Source: Bryobacter aggregatus MPL3 (GTDB taxonomy: Bacteria; Acidobacteriota; Terriglobia; Bryobacterales; Bryobacteraceae). From it: a stretch of DNA of 64,000 bases. Below are positions 45,039 to 54,068 of this stretch, one piece after another. Where the stretch lies: NCBI RefSeq assembly GCF_000702445.1, contig NZ_JNIF01000003.1, positions 1,798,001-1,862,000 of the forward strand. The letters run 5' to 3'. The translations under genes and the position numbers were made by a program. Within the stretch, counting starts at the first letter, position 1. The number at the start of each line of letters is the position of its first letter. The notes under the pieces were generated by a model. It made no database searches. It was not told where the DNA came from and saw nothing but the letters and a program-made list of their open reading frames with translations.

Positions 45039-46856
45039 TTATAGCGTAGCGGATTCCTGGAACTGAAGCTCGTGCAGACGTGCGTACAATCCACCTTGCG
45101 CTAATAATTCCTCATGGGTGCCGCTCTGGACAACCTTTCCCTGGTCGAAGACGACGATGCAGTTGGCGCGGCGAATGGTCGATAAGCGATGGGCGATCAC
45201 GATGACGGTGCGCTGTGCCATCAGGTTGGCGAGTGCCTGCTGCACCAGGACTTCAGACTCAGCGTCGAGATGCGAGGTGGCCTCATCGAGAATCAGGATC
45301 GGCGCATTGCGCAGCACCGCCCGGGCGATCGCCAGCCTTTGCCGCTGCCCGCCGCTTAACTTCACGCCCCGCTCGCCGATGCGCGTCTCATACCCATTGG
45401 GCATGCGCGCAATGAACTCATCTGCAAGCGCTGTTCTAGCGGCAGACTCGACATCGGCCATCGGTGCATCCGGTCGTCCGTAGCGGATGTTGTTGGCGAC
45501 GGTATCGTCAAACAAGAAGGTGTCCTGGGCGACGGTCGCAATCTGGCTCCGCAGACTGTTCATCGTGACGTCGCGCAAATCGTGCCCGTCTACTGTGATG
45601 CGGCCCGCTGTGGGGTCGTAAAGGCGTGGCACCAGGGAGGCGAGGGTGGTCTTGCCGGCTCCACTCGGGCCGGCCAGCGCTACAATCTGTCCGGCTGCCA
45701 CCGTTAAATTGATGCCCTTCAGAATATCCGGCTGTCCTTCGGTAGAGGTGGGATAGCGGAAATGTACGCCCTCAAAGCGAATCGCTTCCCGCAAGGGAGC
45801 CAGTGCCTTTGCATTCGCACGATCGGCAACGCCGGGCGGGAGATCGAGATACTCAAACACGCGTTGGGCAGAACCCGTAGCTTGCTGGAAAATATTGTGG
45901 ATGCCAGTCAGGCGCTTGACCGGTTCATACAACATCATCAATGCGATCACAAAGCTGGTGAACTCGCCAGAGGTCATGACGCCGGCCTGGATTTGCGTGC
46001 GCGCGTAGCTCAGCAAACCGACAATCGTCAGCGCTCCGAGAAACTCGATGATCGGCGACGGCATGGCCTGTTGGGCGACATAGCGCAGATTCGATTTGCG
46101 CAGCGCCGCTGCGGCGGTCGCAAAGCGTGCGGCCTCAACCGCTTCTCCATTGAAACTGCGAACCACCTGCTGCCCGCTGATGGCTTCCTGCAGAATGTGA
46201 TTCAGTTGGGCGGCGTCATCCTGCGCGCTGCGCGTGGTGCGGCGGATTCTTTTGCCCAGGCGTGCGGTTGGAATCAGCACAAACGGAAGCACGGTCAGCG
46301 AGAAGAGCGCGAGTTTCCAATCGTGGCCGATCAGCACGGTGAGCAGGCCGATGGCCGTGAAGCTTTGCCGCAGCCAGTCTGCCATCATCTGCGAGACGGC
46401 CACTTGGATCTTCTCGATGTCGTTCATGATCGAGGACATCAAGCGGCCCGTTGAATGCACCTCAAAGAAGCTCGCATCCTGACGCAACACATGTTCAAAG
46501 ACGCGTTGGCGCAGATCGGTCACCGAACGGAAGCCGACATAATTCACAAGGTAATTGCCGATATAATCGCTCACCCCTTTGAGTGCAAAGACCGCCAGAA
46601 TCGCAAACGCTACCATCGTCCAGACCTGTTCGATCTGCGGGGGAACAAACCAGTCGAGATAGATCGGCTGCTTCCAGATTGGAATTGTTGTGATGAGGAT
46701 CGGGGCTTTGGCCGCCGTGGGATTCAGCACGCGGTCAAACAGCGGCTTGATCAGCAGTGCCATCGAAGCTTGGCAAAGGCCCACCAATGCCATGAAGAAC
46801 ACCGAGGCAAGCAGGGCCGGCCAGTAATGTAAGCCAAGGCGGATGACTCGCTTCAT
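45039..46856 (-). CDS. MsbA-like lipid A/lipid ABC exporter
   Basis: 605 aa half-transporter. Six membrane helices at the N-terminus (about residues 15-320), then an ATPase with Walker A GPSGAGKTT, Q-loop VAQDTFLFDDTV, signature LSGGQRQRLAIARA and Walker B ILDEATSHLDAES. The length, helix layout and neighbours (a GT9 glycosyltransferase in the same operon, overlapping by 4 bases) favour a lipid A-core flippase role like MsbA. Multidrug exporters look similar, so the substrate is inferred. Five bases before yicC. Confidence 0.88.
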   Translation of the reverse strand: MKRVIRLGLHYWPALLASVFFMALVGLCQASMALLIKPLFDRVLNPTAAKAPILITTIPIWKQPIYLDWFVPPQIEQVWTMVAFAILAVFALKGVSDYIGNYLVNYVGFRSVTDLRQRVFEHVLRQDASFFEVHSTGRLMSSIMNDIEKIQVAVSQMMADWLRQSFTAIGLLTVLIGHDWKLALFSLTVLPFVLIPTARLGKRIRRTTRSAQDDAAQLNHILQEAISGQQVVRSFNGEAVEAARFATAAAALRKSNLRYVAQQAMPSPIIEFLGALTIVGLLSYARTQIQAGVMTSGEFTSFVIALMMLYEPVKRLTGIHNIFQQATGSAQRVFEYLDLPPGVADRANAKALAPLREAIRFEGVHFRYPTSTEGQPDILKGINLTVAAGQIVALAGPSGAGKTTLASLVPRLYDPTAGRITVDGHDLRDVTMNSLRSQIATVAQDTFLFDDTVANNIRYGRPDAPMADVESAARTALADEFIARMPNGYETRIGERGVKLSGGQRQRLAIARAVLRNAPILILDEATSHLDAESEVLVQQALANLMAQRTVIVIAHRLSTIRRANCIVVFDQGKVVQSGTHEELLAQGGLYARLHELQFQESATL

Positions 46857-47764
46857 GCAATCACTTTGAGCCTCGACACGGCTTCTACCGCCTGTGCCGA
46901 AGTGATGCCATCCATGCCGGCGCTGGAATGCAGCACTTGCGATTCCGTGCGCCAGGGAGCCCAGATGTCGGGATTTGAAGGTCCGTACAACACCGCCACA
47001 GGCAGTCCAAACGCAGCGGCCATATGGGCCGGCCCACTGTCATTGCCAAAGAAGAGCGAGGCCGAGGCGAGCAGTGACTTTGTCTTGCGGAGGTCGGTTG
47101 AGATCTCGACCGGCCAGGGACGGAAGGGGGCGGGATCGTCGCCCGGCCCTCCAATGAAAATCGGTTCCAGATGCAGAGCCCGGCGCATGAACTCCGCGAC
47201 ATCGAGAAAGCGCTGGGGTGACCAGGTCTTCTCGGGCGCCGAGGCATAGGGATGAATCACCGCATACCCGGAATCGCGCCAGCGTTTCGCGCTAAACAAG
47301 CGTGCCCGTGGGACAGCTTGCTTCGGCACACCGAGGTGAAACATCGCGGCCGCTGCGTGCTCGGCCGTATGGACCACGCGCTCTTCGCCCAGAATCTCCT
47401 GGGCACGCGGGATGCGGATGTTGTAGGCCAGGGCATAGCGATAGTGGGCAAAGCCTGCCCGGTAGCGTGCGAGAGATGCAGTGGTTAAAAAGAGACTGCG
47501 CGTGCCGCCGTGCAGATTGATGCTCAGATTCGGACGCCAGCGCCGCAGCAGCGGAGCACTCGGCATGATGATGTCATCGATATCCGGGTTTTCTTCAAAC
47601 ACCGGCACAAAGCGAGGCTCTGCGACGACAGAGAGTTTCAGGTCGGGCCGGTATGATTTCAACAAATGAATCGCCGGTGTTGCCAGGACGCAGTCTCCGA
47701 GGGAGCGCAGGCGAATGATCGCCACGCGCGAGCGTTCCGGCAGGCGCTCGAGCAGACTGGACAT
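46853..47764 (-). CDS. Glycosyltransferase family 9 (heptosyltransferase-like)
   Basis: 303 aa. GT-B fold: VAIIRLRSLGDCVLATPAIHLL, the family N-terminus, and FFGNDSGPAHMAAAFGLPVAVLYG, the ADP-heptose-binding end of WaaC/WaaF/RfaQ proteins. It likely adds a sugar to the lipopolysaccharide core on the cytosolic face. Its stop overlaps the msbA-like start, so synthesis and export of core-lipid A are probably coupled. Three bases upstream lies the Trm112-like gene. Confidence 0.88.
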   Translation of the reverse strand: MSSLLERLPERSRVAIIRLRSLGDCVLATPAIHLLKSYRPDLKLSVVAEPRFVPVFEENPDIDDIIMPSAPLLRRWRPNLSINLHGGTRSLFLTTASLARYRAGFAHYRYALAYNIRIPRAQEILGEERVVHTAEHAAAAMFHLGVPKQAVPRARLFSAKRWRDSGYAVIHPYASAPEKTWSPQRFLDVAEFMRRALHLEPIFIGGPGDDPAPFRPWPVEISTDLRKTKSLLASASLFFGNDSGPAHMAAAFGLPVAVLYGPSNPDIWAPWRTESQVLHSSAGMDGITSAQAVEAVSRLKVIA

Positions 47765-47767
47765 CGA

Positions 47768-47938
47768 CTATTCTTCGATTTTCGCTTCGTCCACGAGCAT
47801 CACTGGAATGTCATCGCGGATTGGATAAACGCGCTTGCAAGCAATGCACTTGAGCCCCGAGCCGTCTTGCTTCAGCTCGAGTTCGCCCCGGCACGCGGGG
47901 CAGATCAAAATTTCAAGGAGTTCCTGACTAATGGCCAT
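47768..47938 (-). CDS. Trm112-like small zinc protein (UPF0434/YcaR type)
   Basis: 56 aa, shorter than a typical ORF cut-off. The translation reads ISQELLEILICPACRGELEL, then KCIACKRVYPIRDDIPVML. The two Cys pairs (CPAC and CIAC) form a zinc site, and YPIRDDIPVML is the family's conserved C-terminal block. In eukaryotes and archaea Trm112 activates methyltransferases; bacterial versions often sit beside lipid A genes such as lpxK/kdsB. The position upstream of the GT9-msbA pair fits that. Start ATG 47938, stop TAG at 47768. Confidence 0.85.
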   Translation of the reverse strand: MAISQELLEILICPACRGELELKQDGSGLKCIACKRVYPIRDDIPVMLVDEAKIEE

Positions 47939-47954
47939 CCAACCCTAGTATGGC

Positions 47955-50900
47955 TTACCAGCGCGGGCTCCGGGCAAGCAAACGTTCGGTATCGTGCGCC
48001 GAAGCGGGCTTTGTAAAGTAGAAACCCTGTGCCAGATGGCACTTCAACTCCCGCAGAACCGCCAGTTGTTCCAGCGTTTCCACTCCCTCGGCCACCACCT
48101 GCATATTCTGGCTCTGTGCCGCACCGATGATCGCCCGCACCTTCTCCAGATTGCGGCCGGTTGCAAGACCCCGCACCAGACTCGAATCCAGCTTCACTCG
48201 ATCGATCGGCAGGCGGGCAAACTGCGCCAGCCCGTCCGCGTTGTTGTGATAGTCATCGACATTCAACTGCACCCGCAGCCGTCCCAGATTGCGCAACATC
48301 ACTTCGGAATCTGCTCCCTGCAGCGCCACGCGCTCACTGAGCTCGATGCGCAGGTAGCGAGGATTCACGTCGGAATCCAGCAGAATCGCTTCCAGTTGGA
48401 CCGTGAAATCTTCCTCCGCAAAGTGCAGGCTCGACAGATTGACGGTCAATACAAGTGGTTCTGCGCGCCGCACCCGGTGATTCAGTTCCGCGGCCTTGGC
48501 AACGGCTTCCTGCATCATCCAGCGGTCCAGGTCGAGGATCAAACCGGAGGCTTCGGCCACATGCAGAAACTCTCCCGGCGTCATCAGACCCCGCTCGGGG
48601 TGCTGCCAGCGAATCAGCGCTTCGACACCGGCAATCTCGCCGGTATCGAGCGTGATGATCGGGTGATAGAAGACGCGGAACTCGCCATTTTCGATGCCAT
48701 GCCGCATCTCTGCCTCGAGATTACTGCTGCCCTCCAGTGCCGCAGGAGCCTCTGCCGGTGCGGACAACTCTGGGGTGAAGATAGGCGAAGCGGTTTTGCC
48801 CGTTCGGCTTGCCGCCATTGCCCGCGAAGCATCCTGCAACATCTCTTCGCCATTGGAGTAGCTGCGGCTCTGGCTTGTGGCAAACCCGGCATTCAGCTTG
48901 AAGCTCACGGTCTTACCCTGATACTCGAAGGGTTTGGCGAGTTGGTAGCGCAGCAGCTCGCTCAGATCCTGTAACTTCTTCTGATCCGCGTTGTGGACCA
49001 ATGCCACGAATTCATCGCTGCCATGGCGGGCGACAAAACTGTCCTTGGGTAAGGATTCGACGATGCGCCGTCCGGCTTCTGCCAGCGCCTTATCGCCGCC
49101 GCGGGTCCCGAGCGTCTCATTGACTTGCGCAAAGTGCTCCAGGTCGACAAAGGCAATGCTGAAGGGCTGGGCCGCGCCGTTGCGGGCGAGCGCTCCATTC
49201 ACCCGATCGAGGAACAGCGCCCGGTTCGCCAGGCCCGTGATCGAATCATGGAAAGCCTCAAACAGCAGTTGCTCGTCCATTTCCTTCTGCTCGTGGACAT
49301 CCATCTGCAAACCCACCAGCCGCGTTGCCTCGCCTTCGGCGTTGCGCATGGCCATGGCGCGGGTCATCATCCAGCGGTACTGCCCGTCCTTGGTGCGAAT
49401 CCGGTATTCCGCCTCCAGGTGCTCCGTCTGCCCCTTCAGATGCATCGCGACCTTGTTCTTCAGCAGCGTCAGATCATCGGGATGCACCATCAGATACCAT
49501 TCGCCCAGATCCCCGGCGATCTCTTCATCGGCGTATCCGAGCATCTGCTTCCAACGGGGCGAAAAATATACTTCGTCGGTGCGCAAATTCCAGTCCCAGA
49601 GTCCATCGCTGTTGCCGAGCGCATTCAGCGTCTTGGTCTTTTCATCCACTTGCAGCGCATCCATCGCCGACTTCTTCTCGGTGATATCCCGATGGATCGC
49701 GACCGCGCCAATGCGCCGTTGTTCAGCATCGTAGGTGGCGGTGACCGAGACGTCCTGCACCACCTCGCGGCCACTGGGCGTGAAGTTCGAGACTTCGCCC
49801 TTCCAGAAGCCCTCTGTATCGAGTGCCTCGCGAATCTGGTCGCGGCTCGGCACCTGTAGCCAATCGGGTAGCAGTTCTCCGAGTGTCTTGCCTTGCGCAA
49901 AAGCGGAACTGAGATTGTAGAGATCCTCGGCGGCGCGATTCATCCAGATCACCCGCGACTCCGTATCGTAGGTGATAATCGCATCCTGCACGGCATTGAG
50001 GAACCAGGCTGGCGAGACTTCCGGAACGTCGGAGCGGGAGCGGCCCGTCACATCGCGAGCGCTCATGACCGCCAGCGAACTGCCCTTGATCAGACTGATG
50101 ACGCTTTCAATCTCGCGCAGACTGCCGTCCTGGTGACGCACATGCAGCGTACGGGGACGCGATGGTCCAAGACCACGGCTGGCCTCTTCCAAGGATTTTT
50201 GTGCGGCGGGAACATCGGAGGCCTGGATCAACTCGAGCGCCTTTGCGCCCAGGAGTTCCGTCGATTCATAGCCTAAGACCTGCTGCACGGCAGGGTTGAT
50301 ATATTGCAGCGTCGAATCGAGATCGAGCACCGCTAGAATATCGGAAGCATTCTCGACCAGCGCGCGGAACCTTGATTCGCGCAGCGCCAGTTCTTCCTGA
50401 GCCAGATGTTCGCTTGTGACATCGGCCATGAAGCTCATCCAGCAGGTGACAGGTGCCGATTCCTGTGCCGGGTCCCGCAGGGGAGCGGTCCAGACACTCA
50501 AGTCGAGGCGTGTCCCATCCTTGCGGGTGGCCTTCAGATCCTGGCGATGCCAGAAGCCGGCTTGGGGTACGGTCACCGGGATTGGGGTGAGTTGTCCCAG
50601 AACCTCTTCGTGGCTCCAGCCCGTGACCTCGGCGGCCAGGCGATTCCAGCCCAACACGGCGCCAGCTCCATCGAGCACCTGCACCGGAAGCGGCGTCTCG
50701 GCCAGGAGCGATGCCAGCAGTGCTGCGGTGTGCATCTGAGGCGCCGTTTCCGTCACCGTGACTGCTTCCTGGGCTCTTTCTACTTTCTTCAACAGCACAA
50801 TGCAATGGGTGGTCCGGTTCTGCGGATCCTGCACCGGCTTCACCCGCATCTCGACCTCAACCGGGCTACCCTGCTTGGGAGACAACGGAAACTTGGAGGC

Positions 50901-52091
50901 CACTGGCTGATTCTTCAACATCGCTTCGTGCAGCGTCGCGCCGACATGTGAGGCTCCGGCATCCTGCAACAACATCTTGGGGGTCTTGCCGATGACTTCT
51001 CCCGCTTGAAAACCAGTGAGTTGGGTAAACGCCTCATTGGCAAACAGGATCGGCGTTCCAGTCCCGATCACCTTTTCGCTTTCGGCGACAAAGATGGCGT
51101 CATCCACGTTTGCAATAGCTGCCTCCCAGATGCGCAAGCGATCTTCGATTTTGCGGCGGACATCGCCGGTTTCCCCGCGCTTCTCAGGAATCACGGAGAT
51201 GGCGGAGACTTCTCCCCGGCGCGCAACAAACCAAACCAGCCCTGCCAGGAAAAAGCTCAGCACTCCTCCGCCATAGAGAATCTGCCAGGCCATGCTCTCA
51301 TTCGCTCTGCGGATCTCCGGGTTGGGCCACAGGCGCATCTGCCAGGCGGCGCCAAAGATTTTCATGTTGCCGTCATGTTCAAGGTCGGCGGCGTGGTTCT
51401 TTGCTTCGCCTCGTGAGTAGATCACCTGATAGCCATCGAGCAACTGGATGGAATAGTCATTGGCCAGGATGCGATCAAAGATCGAGTCCATCAGCACTTG
51501 CATGTGAAAGACACCGACGACGGCGCCTTTGATCTTGCCGTCGACAAGGCTGGGCGCATAAGCGGCAAACACCTTACCTCGATCGGCAACATAGATGGGC
51601 TCGGTAATCTTCATGCGGCGGTCCTTGACCACCTCGCCGAGCAGTGCGAGCCGGTTCTGCTCAACCAGCCCGTGGAGCTTGATCACGGCCGGTTCGTACA
51701 CGCGCGGCAGCGCCCAACTGATCTTCCAATCCCGCACCATTTCATCGGGTTGCATGTTTTCGTTGTTTGCATTCTGATTCTCGATCCAGCCCAGCGCGAG
51801 TAGGCTGGGGTGATCTTCGAGGATCTGCTTGGCGTCGAAATCCCATTCCTGACGGGGCATATCGGGCCGGATCTGCCACTTGGAAGCCAATCGCTGTACG
51901 GCGGTCGATTCTCCATCGAGCTCCGTCTGCACCCGGTCCTGTAGTGTTTCCGAGGCGCTTGCGAGGAGTTTCTCTGCCCGCCTCGATTCGTTATGCCGCA
52001 ACGAAGCCGAAGCAAAATAACTGGCGCCGATCGTGGTGACAAGGACGGCGGCCATCAAAATCCATACTCCAGGACTGACTTTTGTATTCAT
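47955..52091 (-). CDS. CHASE-PAS(5)-GGDEF-EAL signalling protein
   Basis: 1378 aa. Membrane helix at residues about 9-29, a CHASE-type sensor outside, a second helix near 265-290, then five PAS-like sensors (starting about 315, 455, 570, 690 and 820), GGDEF and EAL. The GGDEF reads RHGSDEF instead of GG(D/E)EF. The EAL keeps GVEALIRW, KLDSSLV and EGVET, but the DDFGTG loop is DDYHNN and ELTES is ELSER. Cyclic-di-GMP turnover may therefore be weakened or altered. Senses small ligands outside and possibly redox or light inside. Monocistronic. Confidence 0.88.
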   Translation of the reverse strand: MNTKVSPGVWILMAAVLVTTIGASYFASASLRHNESRRAEKLLASASETLQDRVQTELDGESTAVQRLASKWQIRPDMPRQEWDFDAKQILEDHPSLLALGWIENQNANNENMQPDEMVRDWKISWALPRVYEPAVIKLHGLVEQNRLALLGEVVKDRRMKITEPIYVADRGKVFAAYAPSLVDGKIKGAVVGVFHMQVLMDSIFDRILANDYSIQLLDGYQVIYSRGEAKNHAADLEHDGNMKIFGAAWQMRLWPNPEIRRANESMAWQILYGGGVLSFFLAGLVWFVARRGEVSAISVIPEKRGETGDVRRKIEDRLRIWEAAIANVDDAIFVAESEKVIGTGTPILFANEAFTQLTGFQAGEVIGKTPKMLLQDAGASHVGATLHEAMLKNQPVASKFPLSPKQGSPVEVEMRVKPVQDPQNRTTHCIVLLKKVERAQEAVTVTETAPQMHTAALLASLLAETPLPVQVLDGAGAVLGWNRLAAEVTGWSHEEVLGQLTPIPVTVPQAGFWHRQDLKATRKDGTRLDLSVWTAPLRDPAQESAPVTCWMSFMADVTSEHLAQEELALRESRFRALVENASDILAVLDLDSTLQYINPAVQQVLGYESTELLGAKALELIQASDVPAAQKSLEEASRGLGPSRPRTLHVRHQDGSLREIESVISLIKGSSLAVMSARDVTGRSRSDVPEVSPAWFLNAVQDAIITYDTESRVIWMNRAAEDLYNLSSAFAQGKTLGELLPDWLQVPSRDQIREALDTEGFWKGEVSNFTPSGREVVQDVSVTATYDAEQRRIGAVAIHRDITEKKSAMDALQVDEKTKTLNALGNSDGLWDWNLRTDEVYFSPRWKQMLGYADEEIAGDLGEWYLMVHPDDLTLLKNKVAMHLKGQTEHLEAEYRIRTKDGQYRWMMTRAMAMRNAEGEATRLVGLQMDVHEQKEMDEQLLFEAFHDSITGLANRALFLDRVNGALARNGAAQPFSIAFVDLEHFAQVNETLGTRGGDKALAEAGRRIVESLPKDSFVARHGSDEFVALVHNADQKKLQDLSELLRYQLAKPFEYQGKTVSFKLNAGFATSQSRSYSNGEEMLQDASRAMAASRTGKTASPIFTPELSAPAEAPAALEGSSNLEAEMRHGIENGEFRVFYHPIITLDTGEIAGVEALIRWQHPERGLMTPGEFLHVAEASGLILDLDRWMMQEAVAKAAELNHRVRRAEPLVLTVNLSSLHFAEEDFTVQLEAILLDSDVNPRYLRIELSERVALQGADSEVMLRNLGRLRVQLNVDDYHNNADGLAQFARLPIDRVKLDSSLVRGLATGRNLEKVRAIIGAAQSQNMQVVAEGVETLEQLAVLRELKCHLAQGFYFTKPASAHDTERLLARSPRW

Positions 52092-52458
52092 GTGAGGATC
52101 CGGTCAGAGTTGATTGTAAGGGTCCTGGACGAGTTAGAACCATGGAGATTTAGTTCTATCGATATAGTACTCGCGTGAGAATTTTCCGGTACTTCCGGTT
52201 AGGTACTAGAGTCCGGCCTTAGTTCATTCTTGCAACGCCACGCGAGATTCAACTACGGGATCTCTGTTGGCGGTAGTCTGGCAAACGAATTCGGGACACT
52301 TCTGCCCCGGCATGACGGAGATCAACCAGGCTCTCACCGGCTGGTGGACAGAAGTCCTTTCATTTGAGCGCACTCTTTTCTGGGAAATCTGCTAAGATTG
52401 CGTATAGTGCTGAATTGTATTCTGTCGCAGGGACTACCCTGCCCCACCCGCTAAGCGC
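52092..52458. other. Intergenic region between the GGDEF-EAL gene and infC
   Basis: No gene found in these 367 bases. It holds GTACT repeats (52167, 52189 and 52203). It also holds a possible long hairpin (GGACACTTCTG 52294-52304 with CAGAAGTCC 52349-52357, containing an ACCAG/CTGGT inner stem at 52325-52345). An extended -10-like element at 52390-52398 completes it. Both neighbouring genes are transcribed away from it, so two promoters should be here. Confidence 0.6.
52390..52398 (+). promoter_or_regulatory. Possible extended -10 promoter of infC
   Basis: TG-N-TAAGAT at 52390-52398 resembles an extended -10 element. No good -35 is seen at the usual distance. If used, transcription would start near 52405, about 54 bases before the infC ATG. 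Sequence match only. Confidence 0.3.
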
Positions 52459-53067
52459 ATGTTTCCAAACAACAGACCCCCCTTCCGGCGCTTACCCAAG
52501 ATTCGAGAAAATGTTAACGAAGCCATTCGTGTCAAGGAAGTACGTGCGGTATTTCCAGATGGCCAAGTGGAAGTCATGGCCACCCCGGCTGCGATTCGCC
52601 GCGCCCAGGAGCTGGGCCTCGACCTGATTCTCGTCTCTCCGACAGCGGAGCCGCCCGTCGCCAAGGCGATGGATTACGGCCAATGGCAGTACGAGCAGAA
52701 GAAAAAGACGCACGACGCGAAGAAGAAGCAGCACGTCATTCAGGTCAAAGAAGTCAAGTTCCGACCGAACACCGACGACCATGACTACGACTTCAAGAAG
52801 AATCATGCTCTGCGCTTTCTCAAAGAAGGCAATCGCGTGAAGGCGGTCGTGCAGTTCCGTGGCCGCGAAATCGCCCACGTCGATCTGGGCAAGAAGTTAT
52901 TGCTCCGTTTTGCGGAAGACCTGAAGGATGTCGGAACGGTCGAGGGGCAGCCGAAGCTCGAAGGCCGGAATGCGCACATCATCATGAGTCCGATTAAGGT
53001 CCAGGCCCCGCCGGCCAAGGCCAAAGAGAAGCCCGCTGGGGCTCCGAGTCCTAAGCTCGACGCCTAA
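52459..53067 (+). CDS. infC: Translation initiation factor IF-3
   Basis: 202 aa. N-domain (RENVNEAIRVKEVRAVFPDG, LILVSPTAEPPVAKAMDYG) and C-domain (KEVKFRPNTDDHDYDFKKNHALRFLKEG, VKAVVQFRGREIAH) are complete, with a Lys/Pro/Ala-rich tail. IF-3 checks start-codon pairing and keeps subunits apart. ATG 52459 has no visible Shine-Dalgarno; an in-frame ATT at 52414 follows an in-frame TGA, so an AUU start as in E. coli cannot be excluded. A terminator follows directly, so rpmI and rplT are not in this operon. Confidence 0.92.
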   Translation: MFPNNRPPFRRLPKIRENVNEAIRVKEVRAVFPDGQVEVMATPAAIRRAQELGLDLILVSPTAEPPVAKAMDYGQWQYEQKKKTHDAKKKQHVIQVKEVKFRPNTDDHDYDFKKNHALRFLKEGNRVKAVVQFRGREIAHVDLGKKLLLRFAEDLKDVGTVEGQPKLEGRNAHIIMSPIKVQAPPAKAKEKPAGAPSPKLDA

Positions 53068-53095
53068 GTCGAATCCAATCCAAGTTTTGTAAAGA

Positions 53096-53135
53096 AACCG
53101 GTGAGCCCGCTACATGGCGGGCTCACCGGTTTTTT
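53096..53135 (+). terminator. Intrinsic terminator of infC
   Basis: Perfect 15-bp GC-rich stem (arms 53096-53110 and 53117-53131), 6-base loop TACATG, then TTTTT. It starts 28 bases after the infC stop. The strongest terminator in the window. Confidence 0.93.
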
Positions 53136-53304
53136 ATGGCAAAGTAGCCTTCTTCCTGGCTACCGCCACTCAGTACGTGGCTTGTAATCCTTACTTAATT
53201 GTTACTATTTTCCTTGGGAAATCGCAGTACGTACTAAGATAAAGTACTCGAATTCAGGACTTGTAGATCTACTAGTTTTCCCTATACTTCTACCCAGGAG
53301 GATT

Positions 53305-53967
53305 ATGCGTAACATAGGAACTGTCCTGGGAATGTTGGTACTGGCTGGGTTGCCTGTTCTGGCCACCACCTTTTCAGAAGACTTTAGCGGTGGAGTGGTG
53401 GGGTATTACAGTCACTTAGATCCAAACGCGCCCACGGTGTTGACGGGGACGCAGTTTCAAGTAGTTGGGGCCAATAGTGCAGTGGATTTGATCGGCGCCG
53501 GGGATCCTTATCTGGATCTTTGCGGCCCTTCTGGAAGCTGCATAGATACAACCGGGGGCGGGGGAAATGGACGTGGGATGCTCGAAACCATCAATGCCAT
53601 CCTATTTACTCCCGGATCCTATACTTTTTCATTCAATCTCAGTGGTTGGAGTCATAATGACGGCACGGAGCAATCGCCGTTGTTGAATACGCAGTCGGCC
53701 ACCATTCGTGTCCAGATTGCCGGGCTCTTCGATGAGACTTTTACCGTCGATGGCGCGAACAATCCCTATGCTCCGATCGTGCGCTATTTTACGGTTGCGA
53801 GTCCGACCAGCGCGAAGCTGAGTTTTACGGATCAGAGTGGGTCGGCTGGCTATGCGGGCGCCATTGTGAGCGACATTCTCATCGTCGATCCGGTTCCGGA
53901 ACCTTCGACGCTCGCCTTTCTGGCCACTGGGCTCGTTTCCCTTGGCTGGCTTCGCCGGCGCCGCTAG
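53305..53967 (+). CDS. PEP-CTERM sorted exported protein
   Basis: 220 aa. N-terminal signal peptide (MRNIGTVLGMLVLAGLPVLA), a beta-rich Ser/Thr/Gly body, and a C-terminal sorting tag: VPEPSTLAFL, a short hydrophobic segment and RRRR. This is the PEP-CTERM signal cut by exosortase (EpsH/XrtA), which ties the protein to the outer surface or biofilm matrix. AGGAGG lies just before the ATG. No exosortase gene is in the window. The body has no recognised enzymatic domain. Confidence 0.9.
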   Translation: MRNIGTVLGMLVLAGLPVLATTFSEDFSGGVVGYYSHLDPNAPTVLTGTQFQVVGANSAVDLIGAGDPYLDLCGPSGSCIDTTGGGGNGRGMLETINAILFTPGSYTFSFNLSGWSHNDGTEQSPLLNTQSATIRVQIAGLFDETFTVDGANNPYAPIVRYFTVASPTSAKLSFTDQSGSAGYAGAIVSDILIVDPVPEPSTLAFLATGLVSLGWLRRRR

Positions 53968-54020
53968 GGATCGCTGGGCAAGGTGGTGACTCGCTCCAGT
54001 CGTGAGACACATATTGCGAA

Positions 54021-54044
54021 AAGGGCCACCCGCGGGTGGCCCTT
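54021..54044. terminator. Bidirectional terminator
   Basis: A 24-base palindromic hairpin (AAGGGCCACCCG / CGGGTGGCCCTT) between the convergent PEP-CTERM and HNH genes. It has A-rich and T-ending flanks on both sides, so it may end both transcripts. Confidence 0.75.
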
Positions 54045-54068
54045 CTGATGAGCTCTGATGGCCACCTG

